Below are positions 1-12,169 of a stretch of DNA of 64,000 nucleotides, in pieces (position 1 is the stretch's first letter; every line of letters begins with the position of its first letter). The position numbers were made by a program, and so were the translations under genes. Location of the stretch: the NCBI GenBank assembly GCA_030674185.1, contig CM060305.1, positions 166,567,236-166,631,235 on the forward strand. Direction: 5' to 3'. The notes below the pieces were generated by a model. It saw nothing but the letters and a program-made list of their open reading frames with translations. It did not search any database and was not told where the DNA came from. Origin of the DNA: Monoplex corrugatus. Taxonomy: Eukaryota > Mollusca > Gastropoda > Littorinimorpha > Ranellidae.

Positions 1-275
1 TGTTTTAAAATGCCGTAACTTGTGCTGTGTTTTGTGTCATTCAGTGTGTTTTAAAATGCCATAACTTGTGCTGTGTTTTGTGTCATTACAGTGTGTGTTT
101 TAAAATGCCATAACTTGTGCTGTGTTTTGTGTCATTCAGTGTGTGTTTTAAAATGCCGTAACTTGTGCTGTGTTTTGTGTCATTACAGTGTGTTTTAAAA
201 TGCCGTAACTTGTGCTGTGTTTTGTGTCATTACAGTGTGTGTTTTAAAATGCCGTAACTTGTGCTCTGGTTTGTA
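1..275. repeat. Minisatellite, 46-50 bp unit
   Basis: About six tandem copies of a unit containing TTTTAAAATGCCGTAACTTG and TGTGTTTTGTGTCATT. The spacer between copies alternates between TCAGTG and TACAGTGTG. The array begins outside the window. Confidence 0.9.
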
Positions 276-294
276 TCACTGGTAAACCTTGAGT

Positions 295-487
295 TTAACC
301 CTTTGACTCCTGCACCCTATCCACCAACTGCAAAAACTTAACCCTTTGGCTCCCTCACCCTATCCACCAGCTTCCTGCAGGAAGCTGGTGGATAGGGTGA
401 GGGAGCCAAAGGGTTAAGTTTTTGCTTTGCTGGCATGGTTGGCAATGCAGGGTACTGGTGGACAGGGTGCGGGAGTCAAAGGGTTAA
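295..487. mobile_element. TTAA-bounded fold-back element with perfect palindrome core
   Basis: TTAA at both ends (295-298, 484-487). Outer inverted repeats start CCCTTTGACTCC and run about 33 bp with a few mismatches. Nested inside is a perfect 96-bp palindrome with no spacer (330-425, centre at 377/378, CTGCAG). TTAA target duplication and termini starting CCC are typical of piggyBac-type DNA transposons. No transposase is encoded, so this would be a non-autonomous copy. Relatives lie at 27876, about 55620 and 62493. Confidence 0.7.
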
Positions 488-505
488 TGTTTGCCCTGCG
501 GCATC

Positions 506-1793
506 AGAAGTTCAGTGTATGTCCTGGTGGCATCAAAGGGCAGTTAGTTATAAGGGAAATATTTACTGTAATTGGAATAGCATTGAGGAAAGCTTTGGGG
601 CAGGGACTCCAGATTCAAAGGAAATAGTTCAAAATTGAATCAGTAACTTCAAGTTAAGGTGTCCCACAAGTGAGTCAGGTAGAAAACAGTTCACAATGTC
701 GTTGTGTCAGACCATCTGCAATGTAAACTATTTTGAATAACAAAATTGCCTAAGTGCACAGGAAGCTGTGATACACTTTATTTTCTACATCATGAAGAAA
801 GGAGCGCTCATGTTTGCAAAACCAGTGATGCAGATCCACAAGTTTTTCTTCATTGTGGGCTGTCAACATTGACAGTTTCAGTGTTAAAATTTATGTAATT
901 AAACAGCCATGAATAATAAAAGGCCAATTTACCTCGCATCCTAAACAATTCATGTTTCTGGGACACAGATGTGTTAGCATGCATGTGTCAAGATTGTAAT
1001 TTTCAATAAAGTTGTGGGATAGGGGGAGGGGGGGGGGGGGCGGAGGGAGAGGAGGGAGATTAACTGCTGTTTGATTCTTACTTGACACTTTTAGAAACCG
1101 AATATTTTTCAATATCTCTGGTAGGCCACACATCCGACACCGTCTAATATCACTTATAGTGAAAAGACATTAAATCAAGGAACGAACGAACACATCCGAC
1201 TGTGAGAGAAGGGAGGCATTACTGATACTGTGACTGCACATCCGACTGTGAGAGAAGGGAGGTATTATTAATAGTGTGTTACATGCAACATGCATTGTTA
1301 TGACTTAAGTATCACTTGTAACATGTGTGACAGATACCGTTTTCTGAATGGTGAAAAAAATACTCCAATCCATGTTTCGAGTACTGAGAAGTATGCTCTG
1401 TACTATGTACATGTACTTTGCGTGCCATGGCTAAAAGTGTGGTTTTTTGTTTGTTGTAATCCTGTGTACTGCATGTTTAGATATTTAACGCTATACAAGA
1501 TGAATTAACAAATGTGTAAACCAACAGTATATGTTTAAAATCCTTGTATTATTGCATCGTGCTTTATCTTCTTTAAGAGCTAAGTACTAGCTTAGATGAT
1601 ACCAACAACAAAATCAGAAAAACTTTGTTGTAACTAGTTGTTATTTCAGACTCCAATCAGATTAACAGTAATAACAGCAACAAAAACAAAATGCAGTTTG
1701 TCTTAGTTTAAGTGTGTGTGTGTGTATGCACACATGTTCATATATGTGTTTTGTGTGTGTGGTGTGTGTGTGTGCTGTGTGGCTGTGTGCCAG
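506..1793. other. Non-coding stretch, presumably intron
   Basis: No exon recognised. It holds a G-rich run (1021-1050), a 52-bp direct duplication containing CACATCCGACTGTGAGAG (about 1190 and 1243), and a GT-rich tract from 1712. Confidence 0.5.
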
Positions 1794-1921
1794 AAACAGA
1801 AAACGAAGAAAACGCCCCCTCCACGCCCACCACCACCACAGGTGATGGCAAACTCTTTCATCTGTTACACCTGCGCCGCAAACCTGCTGGAAGAGTTCAG
1901 ACCTGTCCTGCACCTAGAAAG
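1794..1921 (+). CDS. FAM13 exon w1 (probable)
   Basis: Open stretch between a CAG acceptor (1791-1793) and a GTATCT donor (1922). In the frame that joins exon w2 in phase it reads TENEENAPSTPTTTTGDGK, then LLHLRRKPAGRVQTCPAPRK. The exon starts two bases into a codon and ends on a codon boundary. The region is squeezed between GT-rich repeats. A second frame is also open (KQKTKKTPPPRPPPPQ), so the frame choice rests only on phase with the next exon. Any earlier exons, including a RhoGAP domain, are not visible in 1-1790. Confidence 0.5.
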
Positions 1922-1943
1922 GTATCTGCGCCAGTCATTGAGT

Positions 1944-1974
<31 letters not shown>

Positions 1975-2041
1975 GTGTGGTGTGTGTGTGTGTGTGTTGG
2001 TGGTGTGTGTGTGTGTGGTGTGTGATGTGTGTGTTGTGTGT

Positions 2042-2100
<59 letters not shown>

Positions 2101-2441
2101 TATTGTTCACGTAAATGTCATTAAATGTTGGAACAGCTGATAAGACAAGAAAATCAAGCATAAAGATTCAAAAATATAGTCACAATTGTGTTACAAAAGA
2201 ACACATCAACATCATACACAACCACTATTAACATCACACACACACAACACACACACACACACACACACACACAACACCACACACACACACACACACCACA
2301 CACACCACACACACACACAACACAACACACACACACACACAACACACACACAACACCACACACACACACACACACACCCCACACACACCACACACACAAC
2401 ACACACACACAACACACACACACACACACACACAACACCAC

Positions 2442-2509
<68 letters not shown>

Positions 2510-5500
2510 ACACACACACAGTAAAAGCGGTGGATTCAATTCCCGAATAACGCTTGCCAGTTAGATAGCAAAGAAAACACAGATGTTTAATGTTTGTTTT
2601 GAAATTTTCGTTGTATCAACAAAAGATAAGCTGATTTTCATGTTGACACACATTGTTAAGTTGCCATGCTGACCCAAGTGAGTTAAAGATGTGACATACA
2701 TGCAGTATTTATACACCAGAGGCAAAGTTTGGTTGACTAGGTGTTCTGCATTTGTGTCTGTACTTGTCTTATATTAGCTCATTGGCAAAGTGATGTAGAG
2801 AGCAGATATTTATGTATGATTTTTCTTGTACTAATACTATCTAGAGAGCAGACTTTCATGCTTGATTTTTCTTGTATTAATAGTATCAAACACTTTTTAG
2901 ATCTAAAATCAGTGAGGCAAAAAGAAGTTAAAAAAGAAAAAGAAAAGCATTGACACAAGAATGGATTGTAATCTTTACTGTTCCTAACCATGACCCGTTT
3001 GCTCAGTTGGTTGCAGCACCATACTGATAACGTGGAGGTCATGGGTTTGACCCCTATATAGCTGCTAAATTTTTGTGCATGCTGGTTGACCTTTTTTTGA
3101 GAGAACTGTGGACTCAAGATCTGATGTCTCAAGTTCAGTCCCAGCCCACAACATGAAATCTGGTCTGTTTGCTGCCCATGTTAATGCTTCAGTCATTTTG
3201 ATGGTGTCAGAATTTCAAAGGTTTTGGAACCCCACCCCCACCCCTCTTGAACAAACTCCAAATCCTAGATTCTTCATTCCTTTGCCACATCCACCAGCAA
3301 GCAGTGCGAAAAAGTTAACCAGTATTCCACATAGTGTCATGTACAATGTCATTCAATGTGCAGGGGCAGTATGACAGCTCTCAGTACCAAGATGGGGAGA
3401 CTGATGACAATGACAGAAGTGAGACAACTGCCAACAGTCACAATGGCAATCATCATTTCCACTCACCACACTTTAGTGATGAGGACAGTCATGGCAGAGC
3501 CTCTCCATTTGTCTTGGAAAGGTACACAGTGTTTGTTTATGTCTACTTTCACAAACGTGGAGATGATGTTGTTTTGTTGTTTTATATTTATGGAGTCTTG
3601 AAGTAGAAAAGAGGATGGTGTTTGTAGACTTGGTTGTGTCTGTGTTTGTTGAGGGGACAGTGAAATATTTTTGGTGTTTTGGGTGTGCGTGTATTTATTC
3701 TTGTTTAGTTGCTTGTTTATGCACAGGCATATGTATACTTATGCATGTATGTTTACGTGTGTATATTTATTGTCATATACAAGTGTGAATGTTATTATTT
3801 CAGTGTATGTTGCAACTGAACATACCAGTAAAATAACATATTTATGCACAATTTGTATCTGTAGCATTAGATAAATTATGTCCATTATGGTCAAACAGGG
3901 ATTTTTCTGTCCCCTCCGTCAGAACTTGACTGGTGGTCAGGGTGCTGGTGTTTTGGATGCGATAGTGTATTGAATTCTGTAGAATAATCCACTTTCATAG
4001 GAAAATAGAAGTACATACATACAGGACAAGAGGAAAAAAGTTAGTGGCATTGTACTATGGTGACATACTCTTCCTGGGGAGAGCGCCTTGCATTTCACAC
4101 AGAAAGATTGCATTGTGGGGGGAAAAAACACCACCACCACCAAGAACAATCCATTTGGTTTGTTAACATTTAATCCATTCCAATCCATATGTTGATATGT
4201 AACTTATTGAGCTGTATTTGTTTGTATTACAGTGAAAGTCACAGCATCATTGAATCCCCCATGGTGACAGCCAGAACATCAGAGTGAGTACAGTTATAGC
4301 TACTATCTTTACACTGTATGGTAAGCAAACTTAACAGAACAGTGATTTGTTGATCAGTTGTAAGTGGTGGATGACAGGTGATTCTGAAGTTCTTAGCTTT
4401 TGTCATATTCTGTGAAATGTGAAAACAAGCTTTACTGATAAAAGATTAGAAAGGGGCAAGGATTTTTAAAGTAATGGGGTTGTCATTTTTGTTGTTGATA
4501 TCATTGGAGAGGATGTTGTACTTACGTTGCAGAAATTTAACTCATAGGTTTCGAAGTTTAAATTGTTAGTGCACTTGCTTTATAGTTATTTGACTAAAAT
4601 GTTGATTCTTGAATCAGCTTTGAGAGTTCTGAATGTATAAGTTGTTATCTGCTGTTAGACACATTTCTTTTTTCAGATAATATTTTCTGTTGTAATTTGT
4701 GAAAAAATTAAACAAATTGCATCTGGTGGTTTTATCTTCTTCTTCTTTCATTTGCCATCTACATGGTCAGACCTCAACTGGCGATGAATGTGACTGTTTT
4801 TCCCATTTCCTGCCAGCTGCTGTGGAACTTGGTAGTCAGAGAAGGTGTAGTTTCCCTTCAGCGTCCATTGAGATTGGATCCTGTTGGGGTGCAGGACCTG
4901 ACAGGTCCTCAATGGCCTTCCGCCATTCATGTCTGATGTAGATGGTTATATAAACATTTGTGTTATTGCATGGTATCACGGTTTACAAGAAGATGCTTTC
5001 TGGCTTGGTGTTTCTTACTTTAGCCCTCCAGTATTTCTGTAGGGGTTATTTAGCCCTTAGCCCTCCAGTATTTCTGTAGGGGTTATTCAGCCCTTAGCCC
5101 TCCAGTATTTCTGTAGGGGTTATTCAGCCCTTAGCCCTCCAGTATTTCTGTAGGGGTTATTCAGCCCATAGCCCTCCAGTATTTCTGTAGGGGTTATTCA
5201 GCCCTTAGTCCTCCAGTATTTCTGTAGGGGTTATTCAGCCCTTAGCCCATAGGCCAAAAGATATATCCAGTGAGTGCAGCAGTCTAGAGCTTTACGCGTC
5301 CTTTATTGATTTGATGGTTCCGTCATACAACATACAGGTATTTTCTAGATCTTGCCTTGCCAAGTGCCACCATGCCCTGTCCTGATAAAAACCATAGCTG
5401 TTCAGTCTAGGACTGTGTATTTGTCCTGGCAAGCCTGGTTGATTTCTTAGCTAACCTCCACATGTGATGGCCATTTGCCACCTGCCTGACTTACTTTGCA

Positions 5501-6089
5501 GATAACCTCCTTGTCTGAAGGCTGTCTGCAATCTGCCATATACGGCTCATTGGATTGGGAATGGTCACTTTACTACATAGTTGGAAGTAGCCTTTCCCAG
5601 CAGCAAAAACTCATTGGCCATGCTAGCTTGCCTACAAAATAAAGTGTCGTCAAGGCATTTGGAGTTTTCATAATTAAGACAGAAAACGATCAGTTTTGAT
5701 GATGTTTGCCATGTGAAGGTATGTTGAAAAAGTTACTTAGTGAATCTATCTTTTTTCAGATTGGTGGAAAGGACGATATGTGACACCATCACTGAGAGAC
5801 TTTTTGGTAGTGATCTGTCATCAGCAAGAGGTAAAGTTTTGTCCTTCTATGAATAAAGTAGAACACATCTAGTTGACTGTATAATTATATCAGTATTTAT
5901 TCCTTACTTAATACTCGTCAGGATTATGAGCATTCCTATTTTCAGTATTTTTGTAGAAAGAAGAATGTTGTTACAGGTAACTTTGGTAAATCTCATTTAC
6001 AGTGTAACATGACGGGCACACTCAAATGGTAGATACAAGAGTGCAATGAAGTATGCAAGGAGAAAGTATTTCTGACAAAGTGTGTGTTT

Positions 6090-6172
<83 letters not shown>

Positions 6173-6197
6173 AGAGAGAATGAAAGTGTGTGTATAT

Positions 6198-6292
<95 letters not shown>

Positions 6293-6993
6293 TGTCTGGA
6301 CAACAGTTTTTCAGCTAAGCATATTCCACTGCAGTTAGTGACCATTGTGTGAAAACAAGCAAGAACAAATGAGCAAGCAAGCAAATCAACAAAACAGAAT
6401 GACATAAAGGATTGCATCAGCAACAGTGACAGCTATAATGTGCTGAATTTACCTCAGAATTTGCAGTTCTTTGTCTGTTCGTCTTATCTTGCAGTAAAAC
6501 TAGCTTTAACTCAGAAAATAAAATGAAAACAAATACACGTATGGGAATGATATTTAAACCTTTTATCAGGATACAGGTATTTAGTAATAATAATAATAAT
6601 AGTAATAATTTATTTGTATAACACAAACAAACCATGTCAAAAGTATGCTTGCTGTACTTTACGTGGTACAAATCGTTATTAAATTGTATATCATGATAAT
6701 TGTAGGACTAATCTTTGGGGGGAATATGGGATGGTTTGGGTGAAATTGATATAGTCTTGCATTGGCAGTGTCTTTTTATAAACTGTGTTTTAGTGTTGTT
6801 ATTGTCATTATGTTTTCTGTGCATTCTTTTGATGTGATGTCCGTACATGATTATGTACGAGAACAACATGACGAAGTTCATACCTGTATTATATACTTAG
6901 ATCAGTTGTTATATTTCAGCTTCACCATTACCAAGCAAGAGCCTGGACATTGAAATCCAAGATGACAAGTAAGTCTTGCAACAGATATTTGAA

Positions 6994-7052
<59 letters not shown>

Positions 7053-7860
7053 CTGAATTCTTCATATGTAAATTATGTTGGTGAAGTATTGAAATTTTGC
7101 TGGATTTGAAAGATAGCTAAAATGTTGGCATGAATACTCAGCATGCTAAGGCTTGTGTGTTTGTGTATGTGAGCGTGTGTGTTTACATGCACATTACGTA
7201 TATATAATTTGTATATTATATATAATTATGTTTTGTTATGTTACCAATTGGCAGAATAACTTACAACCAGCTAGCAAGTCAACTAACTCACCAATCAAAC
7301 CAACCCCCACAACTGTTCAAGCAACAACAACAACAAAATAATAAAACAAAACAAAAAAAACAGCAGCGCAGCAGCAGCAGCAACAACACAACAAACAACA
7401 ACAACAACAACAACAACAAACACAACACAACAACAACAACAACAACAACAAAAACAACAACAACAACAACAAACAACAACAACAACAACAACAAACAACA
7501 ACAAAACAACAACAACAAAAACCCACTGAAAAAGAAACACTTTCTAGCAGATTATTACTTTTGTAAAGCAGGAAATGCAAAATCTGGTTATCTGTTCTTT
7601 TCCAGAAAAATTTGAAAAATTCTTTCGTGGAGTGTGTTGTTTATTGACCAGCTTTGATGCAGTGTTTTGTTTTCTTCTTTATTTTGTGGAAACAGACTGG
7701 AAGACCTGGCAACATCAGTACGTGCAAAGGTGGAGTTGTATGAACGCCGCGGCAGTCAGCCAGATGAAAATGTTATTTCTGCTCTCTTGAATCAGGAACA
7801 CAGCAAAGAAACCAGTCCTGTGAACAAGGTAACAGCTTTGTGTATGTGTTGTGTGTGTGT

Positions 7861-7909
<49 letters not shown>

Positions 7910-10900
7910 TGTGTTGTGTGTGTGTGTGTGTGTGTTTTTGTGTGTGTGTGTGTGTGTTGTGTGTGTTTTTTGTGTTTTTTTTTTTTGTGTATGTGTGTGC
8001 ATGTGAGCACTTAATGGAATGACTTTAGATGTTGTAACAGATGTTTTCAACTAGCTATATATGTGTGCATGCAGATGTCTTGCACTCCTGTTTACAATTT
8101 CTAGTGTTCTGTGAAGATCAAGAGTAGAATGGCAGTCAGAATACGACTCATGAATGCGATGTTCTCAGTACTTCAGAAAGTGATCCACCTTGCTTTGTTG
8201 AAGTCTTATCTCTACATTATTTATGTAAAATCTAGCATGTAATAAAGTTTTCAGTCTAGAAGAATGTTCATTTTATCTTTTAAAAACCTCAGTAAAATTT
8301 GGTAAACAGAAGAATAGAATGGTCTATATTTTCTCAGTGTTCAAAACAAACTATTGCTTCCTGAGTTCTGATTTCTGGTTTTCTTGTGTTTGTTTCTTTT
8401 CAGATTCAAGATTTTGATCAAGTTGGCAGTGGAGGTGGTGATTTTTCAACAAACATGTAAGACATTAATTAATAATAATAATAATAATTACAATATTTAT
8501 ATAGCGCAAAATCTTGATAAAATCAAATCTAAGCGCTATCTATCAGTTGGCTGTTTCTCTGTCTGTCAGTCTGAATAAAAAAGATGATGTCCGCTTGAAC
8601 CATAACAACAACAGAGGGAAATGTTGTAATTGATTCAAACACTTTGTGTCTTATTTATTTGTTGTCTTTATATTTTGGGTCTTCACACAAAGGCCATAGA
8701 GTTAAGAATGTGTTCCTATCTTGTTTCTCCATTTAAACTTTTATGATGGTTACTTAACTTGAATTGTTGAAGTGATAGCGTAGCACTGGCTGTGGACTGG
8801 CTTCTTCCATCATAATAACATTTGTACACAGTTTGGAACTAAACATTTGTACACAGTTTGGAACTTGTTAGCAGTTATTTGCCTTTAATAAAAATACTTT
8901 GCCAAATGAGGACACAATATTGTATGTATTCTGTGATGAACTTGGTAAAAATGGCTGCCAGATTAATAGATTTTTTCATACTTCCCTTAAAACAAGCTCA
9001 AGCCTATCATACAACTGTGCAGAAGTAAGTACAGTTGCAGTATATTAAATAAATATTCACCTTTAGTTTTGGTTGCGTTCTTGATTCTGACTGTGTGGTT
9101 GGTTTTGATTTTTGTGTATGTTGGCAGTCATGGTGATTTAGATAATTAGGAAGAAGAAAATGATGTTTCGAAGTTGTGATAATTGTATTTGTAACTCATA
9201 ACATTTTAAAAACATGTTGAGGATGCTAAGTATTTAATGGAACATTAAAAAAAAAAGATTTATGAAGTGTCAGATTATCATTTTCAGAAAAACCCCAGAG
9301 GGATCATTTGATGACCTCCGTCGAGATTCTGAAATGCTTGGGAATGTGAGTTTTTGTCGCTGTGTTATTTTTAAAGCTTTTGACTTCGCATGTAGAAATA
9401 TATATTGTTGTTTGATGCAGTGAGGTGCCCCCCCTCCCCCCCCCCCAAAAAAAAGAACCAACCAGAATCGAAAACAACCCAAAAGGTGTAGGTTTTTTTT
9501 TCTGTTGATCTCCTGTCCTCTGATTTACAATAAATGGTCAAGTATGTGACAGTTTCCAACAAAAGTATTTCATGTGAGGTTTTGTTCTAAGCTGTCCTTT
9601 TTATTCTTGGTTGACATGTATTTTGATATGAGAAAGACCAATACATGGCAGTAGAGAAAGTTGGAGAGGAGAATTTTTCAATACAAGTTAGGAAAAGTTG
9701 GTAGAATTCAGCACATCATGGTCTGATAGAACCTCAGTTCAGTGTCTTTTGATTATCAAAGACATGACATTTAGTTTAACAACAGTCTCCTGTTTGTGAA
9801 ATAAAATGTATACTTGTAGATTTCTACTAATACATGTATACATTACAGTCTGTGAAATAAATGTTTTTATTGATTTTTTTTTCATGCATTATGTGTTCTT
9901 TATGCCTAAGGCGTTGTTTCAGGTGAAGAAGGATAGTGGACCTCCTCGACGGTCGCCTTCCACCAGGTTCCGTCGTAACAGTACGGAAAAGAAAGAAGTG
10001 GATGCGGAACTTACGGAACTCCTGGAGGAAACAGCCATTGTGGTCACAGGGGGCAACTTTCAAACCCACAAGTGGATCAAGTCTTCTGACCTTAACGACT
10101 CTGACCTAGACAATGATAGTACAGAAGAAAAAGAAGACATCAACCACAACCGTCAGTTCAAGAATGCATCCATGGGGTTTTTGAATATTCATGAGAATCA
10201 GGAGAATGAGCCGCTTGGAGAAAGGCCATCCCCTGAGTCACCACTGAGCAAGCACAAGCCCATGATCCCACCTCTTGACCTGTCAACACTGCACCAGCAT
10301 GTGGATGGATCAGGTAGGTGAAGTTGACACATTGTGTTCAAATGGTATCAGCAGTCATCATCATATGCAGATTTGTGGTGAATTACTCAGGGCTTATAAT
10401 GTATCAGAGATGAATTAATTGCCCATTAGAAGCGTTACGCAAGACATTCAGTATGAGAGGTTGGGATGGGGAATAGAGGAAAGAAAGGTTTAAACAAGTT
10501 TGTCTTTAGTTTTGGGCATTATACGTGTGTTACTGTCCACACACTGGTGATTTCAGTTCTCCAACACATCTCCAACCCACCAAATCTGAGGTCATCGTTA
10601 GAATAGGACATAAAAGGCCACAGAATCTGGGACAAATTTTCACAATGCTGTGTAGTGAGAATGGGGGTAATAGTGATGATGCTGTGGAGCTCCATTTTGG
10701 ATTGAGAGTGCATGACAGGGCTGTGTTCTGTGCTTACTTTCAAAACATATCTTGATGTCAACCTGGACTGAGAAAAACACCTGTGCTGTTGGGAGAATAT
10801 TTGAACAACACCTTCAGGGATGAGTCTGGAAAGTGTATGAGATTCAAGTGTATGGTCCTGGTTTTTCCAGTGAGCCCATAGCACATTCAGCTCTGGATAG

Positions 10901-12130
10901 GCGCTATCAGGGCTAAAAATTCTCACAGGATTTTGGACTGATGAGGGTTTGAACCCTCAACCTCCCAGTCAGTGGTCCAATGCGCTAACCACTTCTCTGC
11001 ATTTACTGATAGACAGAGAATAGATATCTGTTAATGTAGTGCCAGTCACTAACTTGTGCACTTAGCAGGAAAGTGGTTATGTGTAAACTGTGACTCTTGG
11101 AGAAAATGCTACACACAGCAGAAAGAATCACACTTAATGATGTTGACAGCTAATGAATGCTGTTGCATCTACTTTTTGACCATTGTGTCCTGTCCATCTT
11201 TGATGCAACTGTCTGCTGTTGTATTAAGAACTTGACAGTTGTGGAACATCGAGTATTTGCCAGAATTGACTATGTTTCTTTTGGTATTTTTTGTCTTCTT
11301 GAGACCTTCATCAGAGATATTGTGGAAGTCATTGAGGACCAGCCATCATTCAACACAGACATTGAATTTGAATTGCCCACCATCATGCCGTCTACAGGCA
11401 AGTTCTTGTATAAGTGATGGCCAATGGAGATGAAGCTAGCCATGCCGGCTGTTTGCTCTGATGAAATTTTCAAAAAGAAGAGCCAGAAATTTATCAGGGG
11501 AAAACCATGTCCAATTTTGATGAATACCCTTTGTTCATCAGGTATGATAGAATCTGTTACCAGTCTGCAGTAGCAAATTTGATTGTTGTTTGTTATTTTC
11601 TTTGTTGTTGTGGTGGATATCAAAGAACTGCATGAAAGTTGTTGTCCAACAGTGGCTATCCTGGCCAGTAATACACAGAGTGGCTCATGGGACAAGAAGC
11701 TGAAAACACCTGTGGATGAAATCAATGGCATTCCTTCCCCACGTGTCGGCAAACTGAAAAAACGGAATGGGTGAGTATATTGTCAGGGGTTGACAGCTAT
11801 GTGTGGAAAGTTGTGGGATTTTGGGGGTAGGGGAGGGGGGTGGACAAATGATGTGGTGCAATATGGTGATACAGATGTATGGGTATATGATAAGTCATGC
11901 TGTATTTAGAATTATGTTTGTATGAATTCATGAGAATATGTTTTTATGAATGTATGATTGTATGTATATGTACATACATACATGCATGCAAATGTGCATA
12001 TATGAATGTCTACGTATAAGTATGTATGCATGAATCTGTGTGTGTATATATGTATATATGTACATATATGTATGTATGTATGTGTGTGTGTGTGTGTGGT
12101 GTGTGGTGTGTGTGTGTGTGTGTGTTGTGT

Positions 12131-12169
<39 letters not shown>

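Noticed and set aside
2154..2550. Poly-Cys/Val and poly-His/Thr frames, here and at 6022, 7840, 26771 and 55126
   Set aside because: Translations of GT/CA microsatellites.
10920..11005. tRNA gene
   Set aside because: A and B boxes are present but the arms do not pair into a cloverleaf; fits a SINE head. The same holds for 2995, 13020, 15105, 44285 and 63735.
11239..11433. Alternative frame for exon w10 (EILWKSLRTS...)
   Set aside because: It would use the first AG of CAGAG, but the frame then ends without a phase-compatible donor into w11, and it lacks the acidic composition of neighbouring exons.
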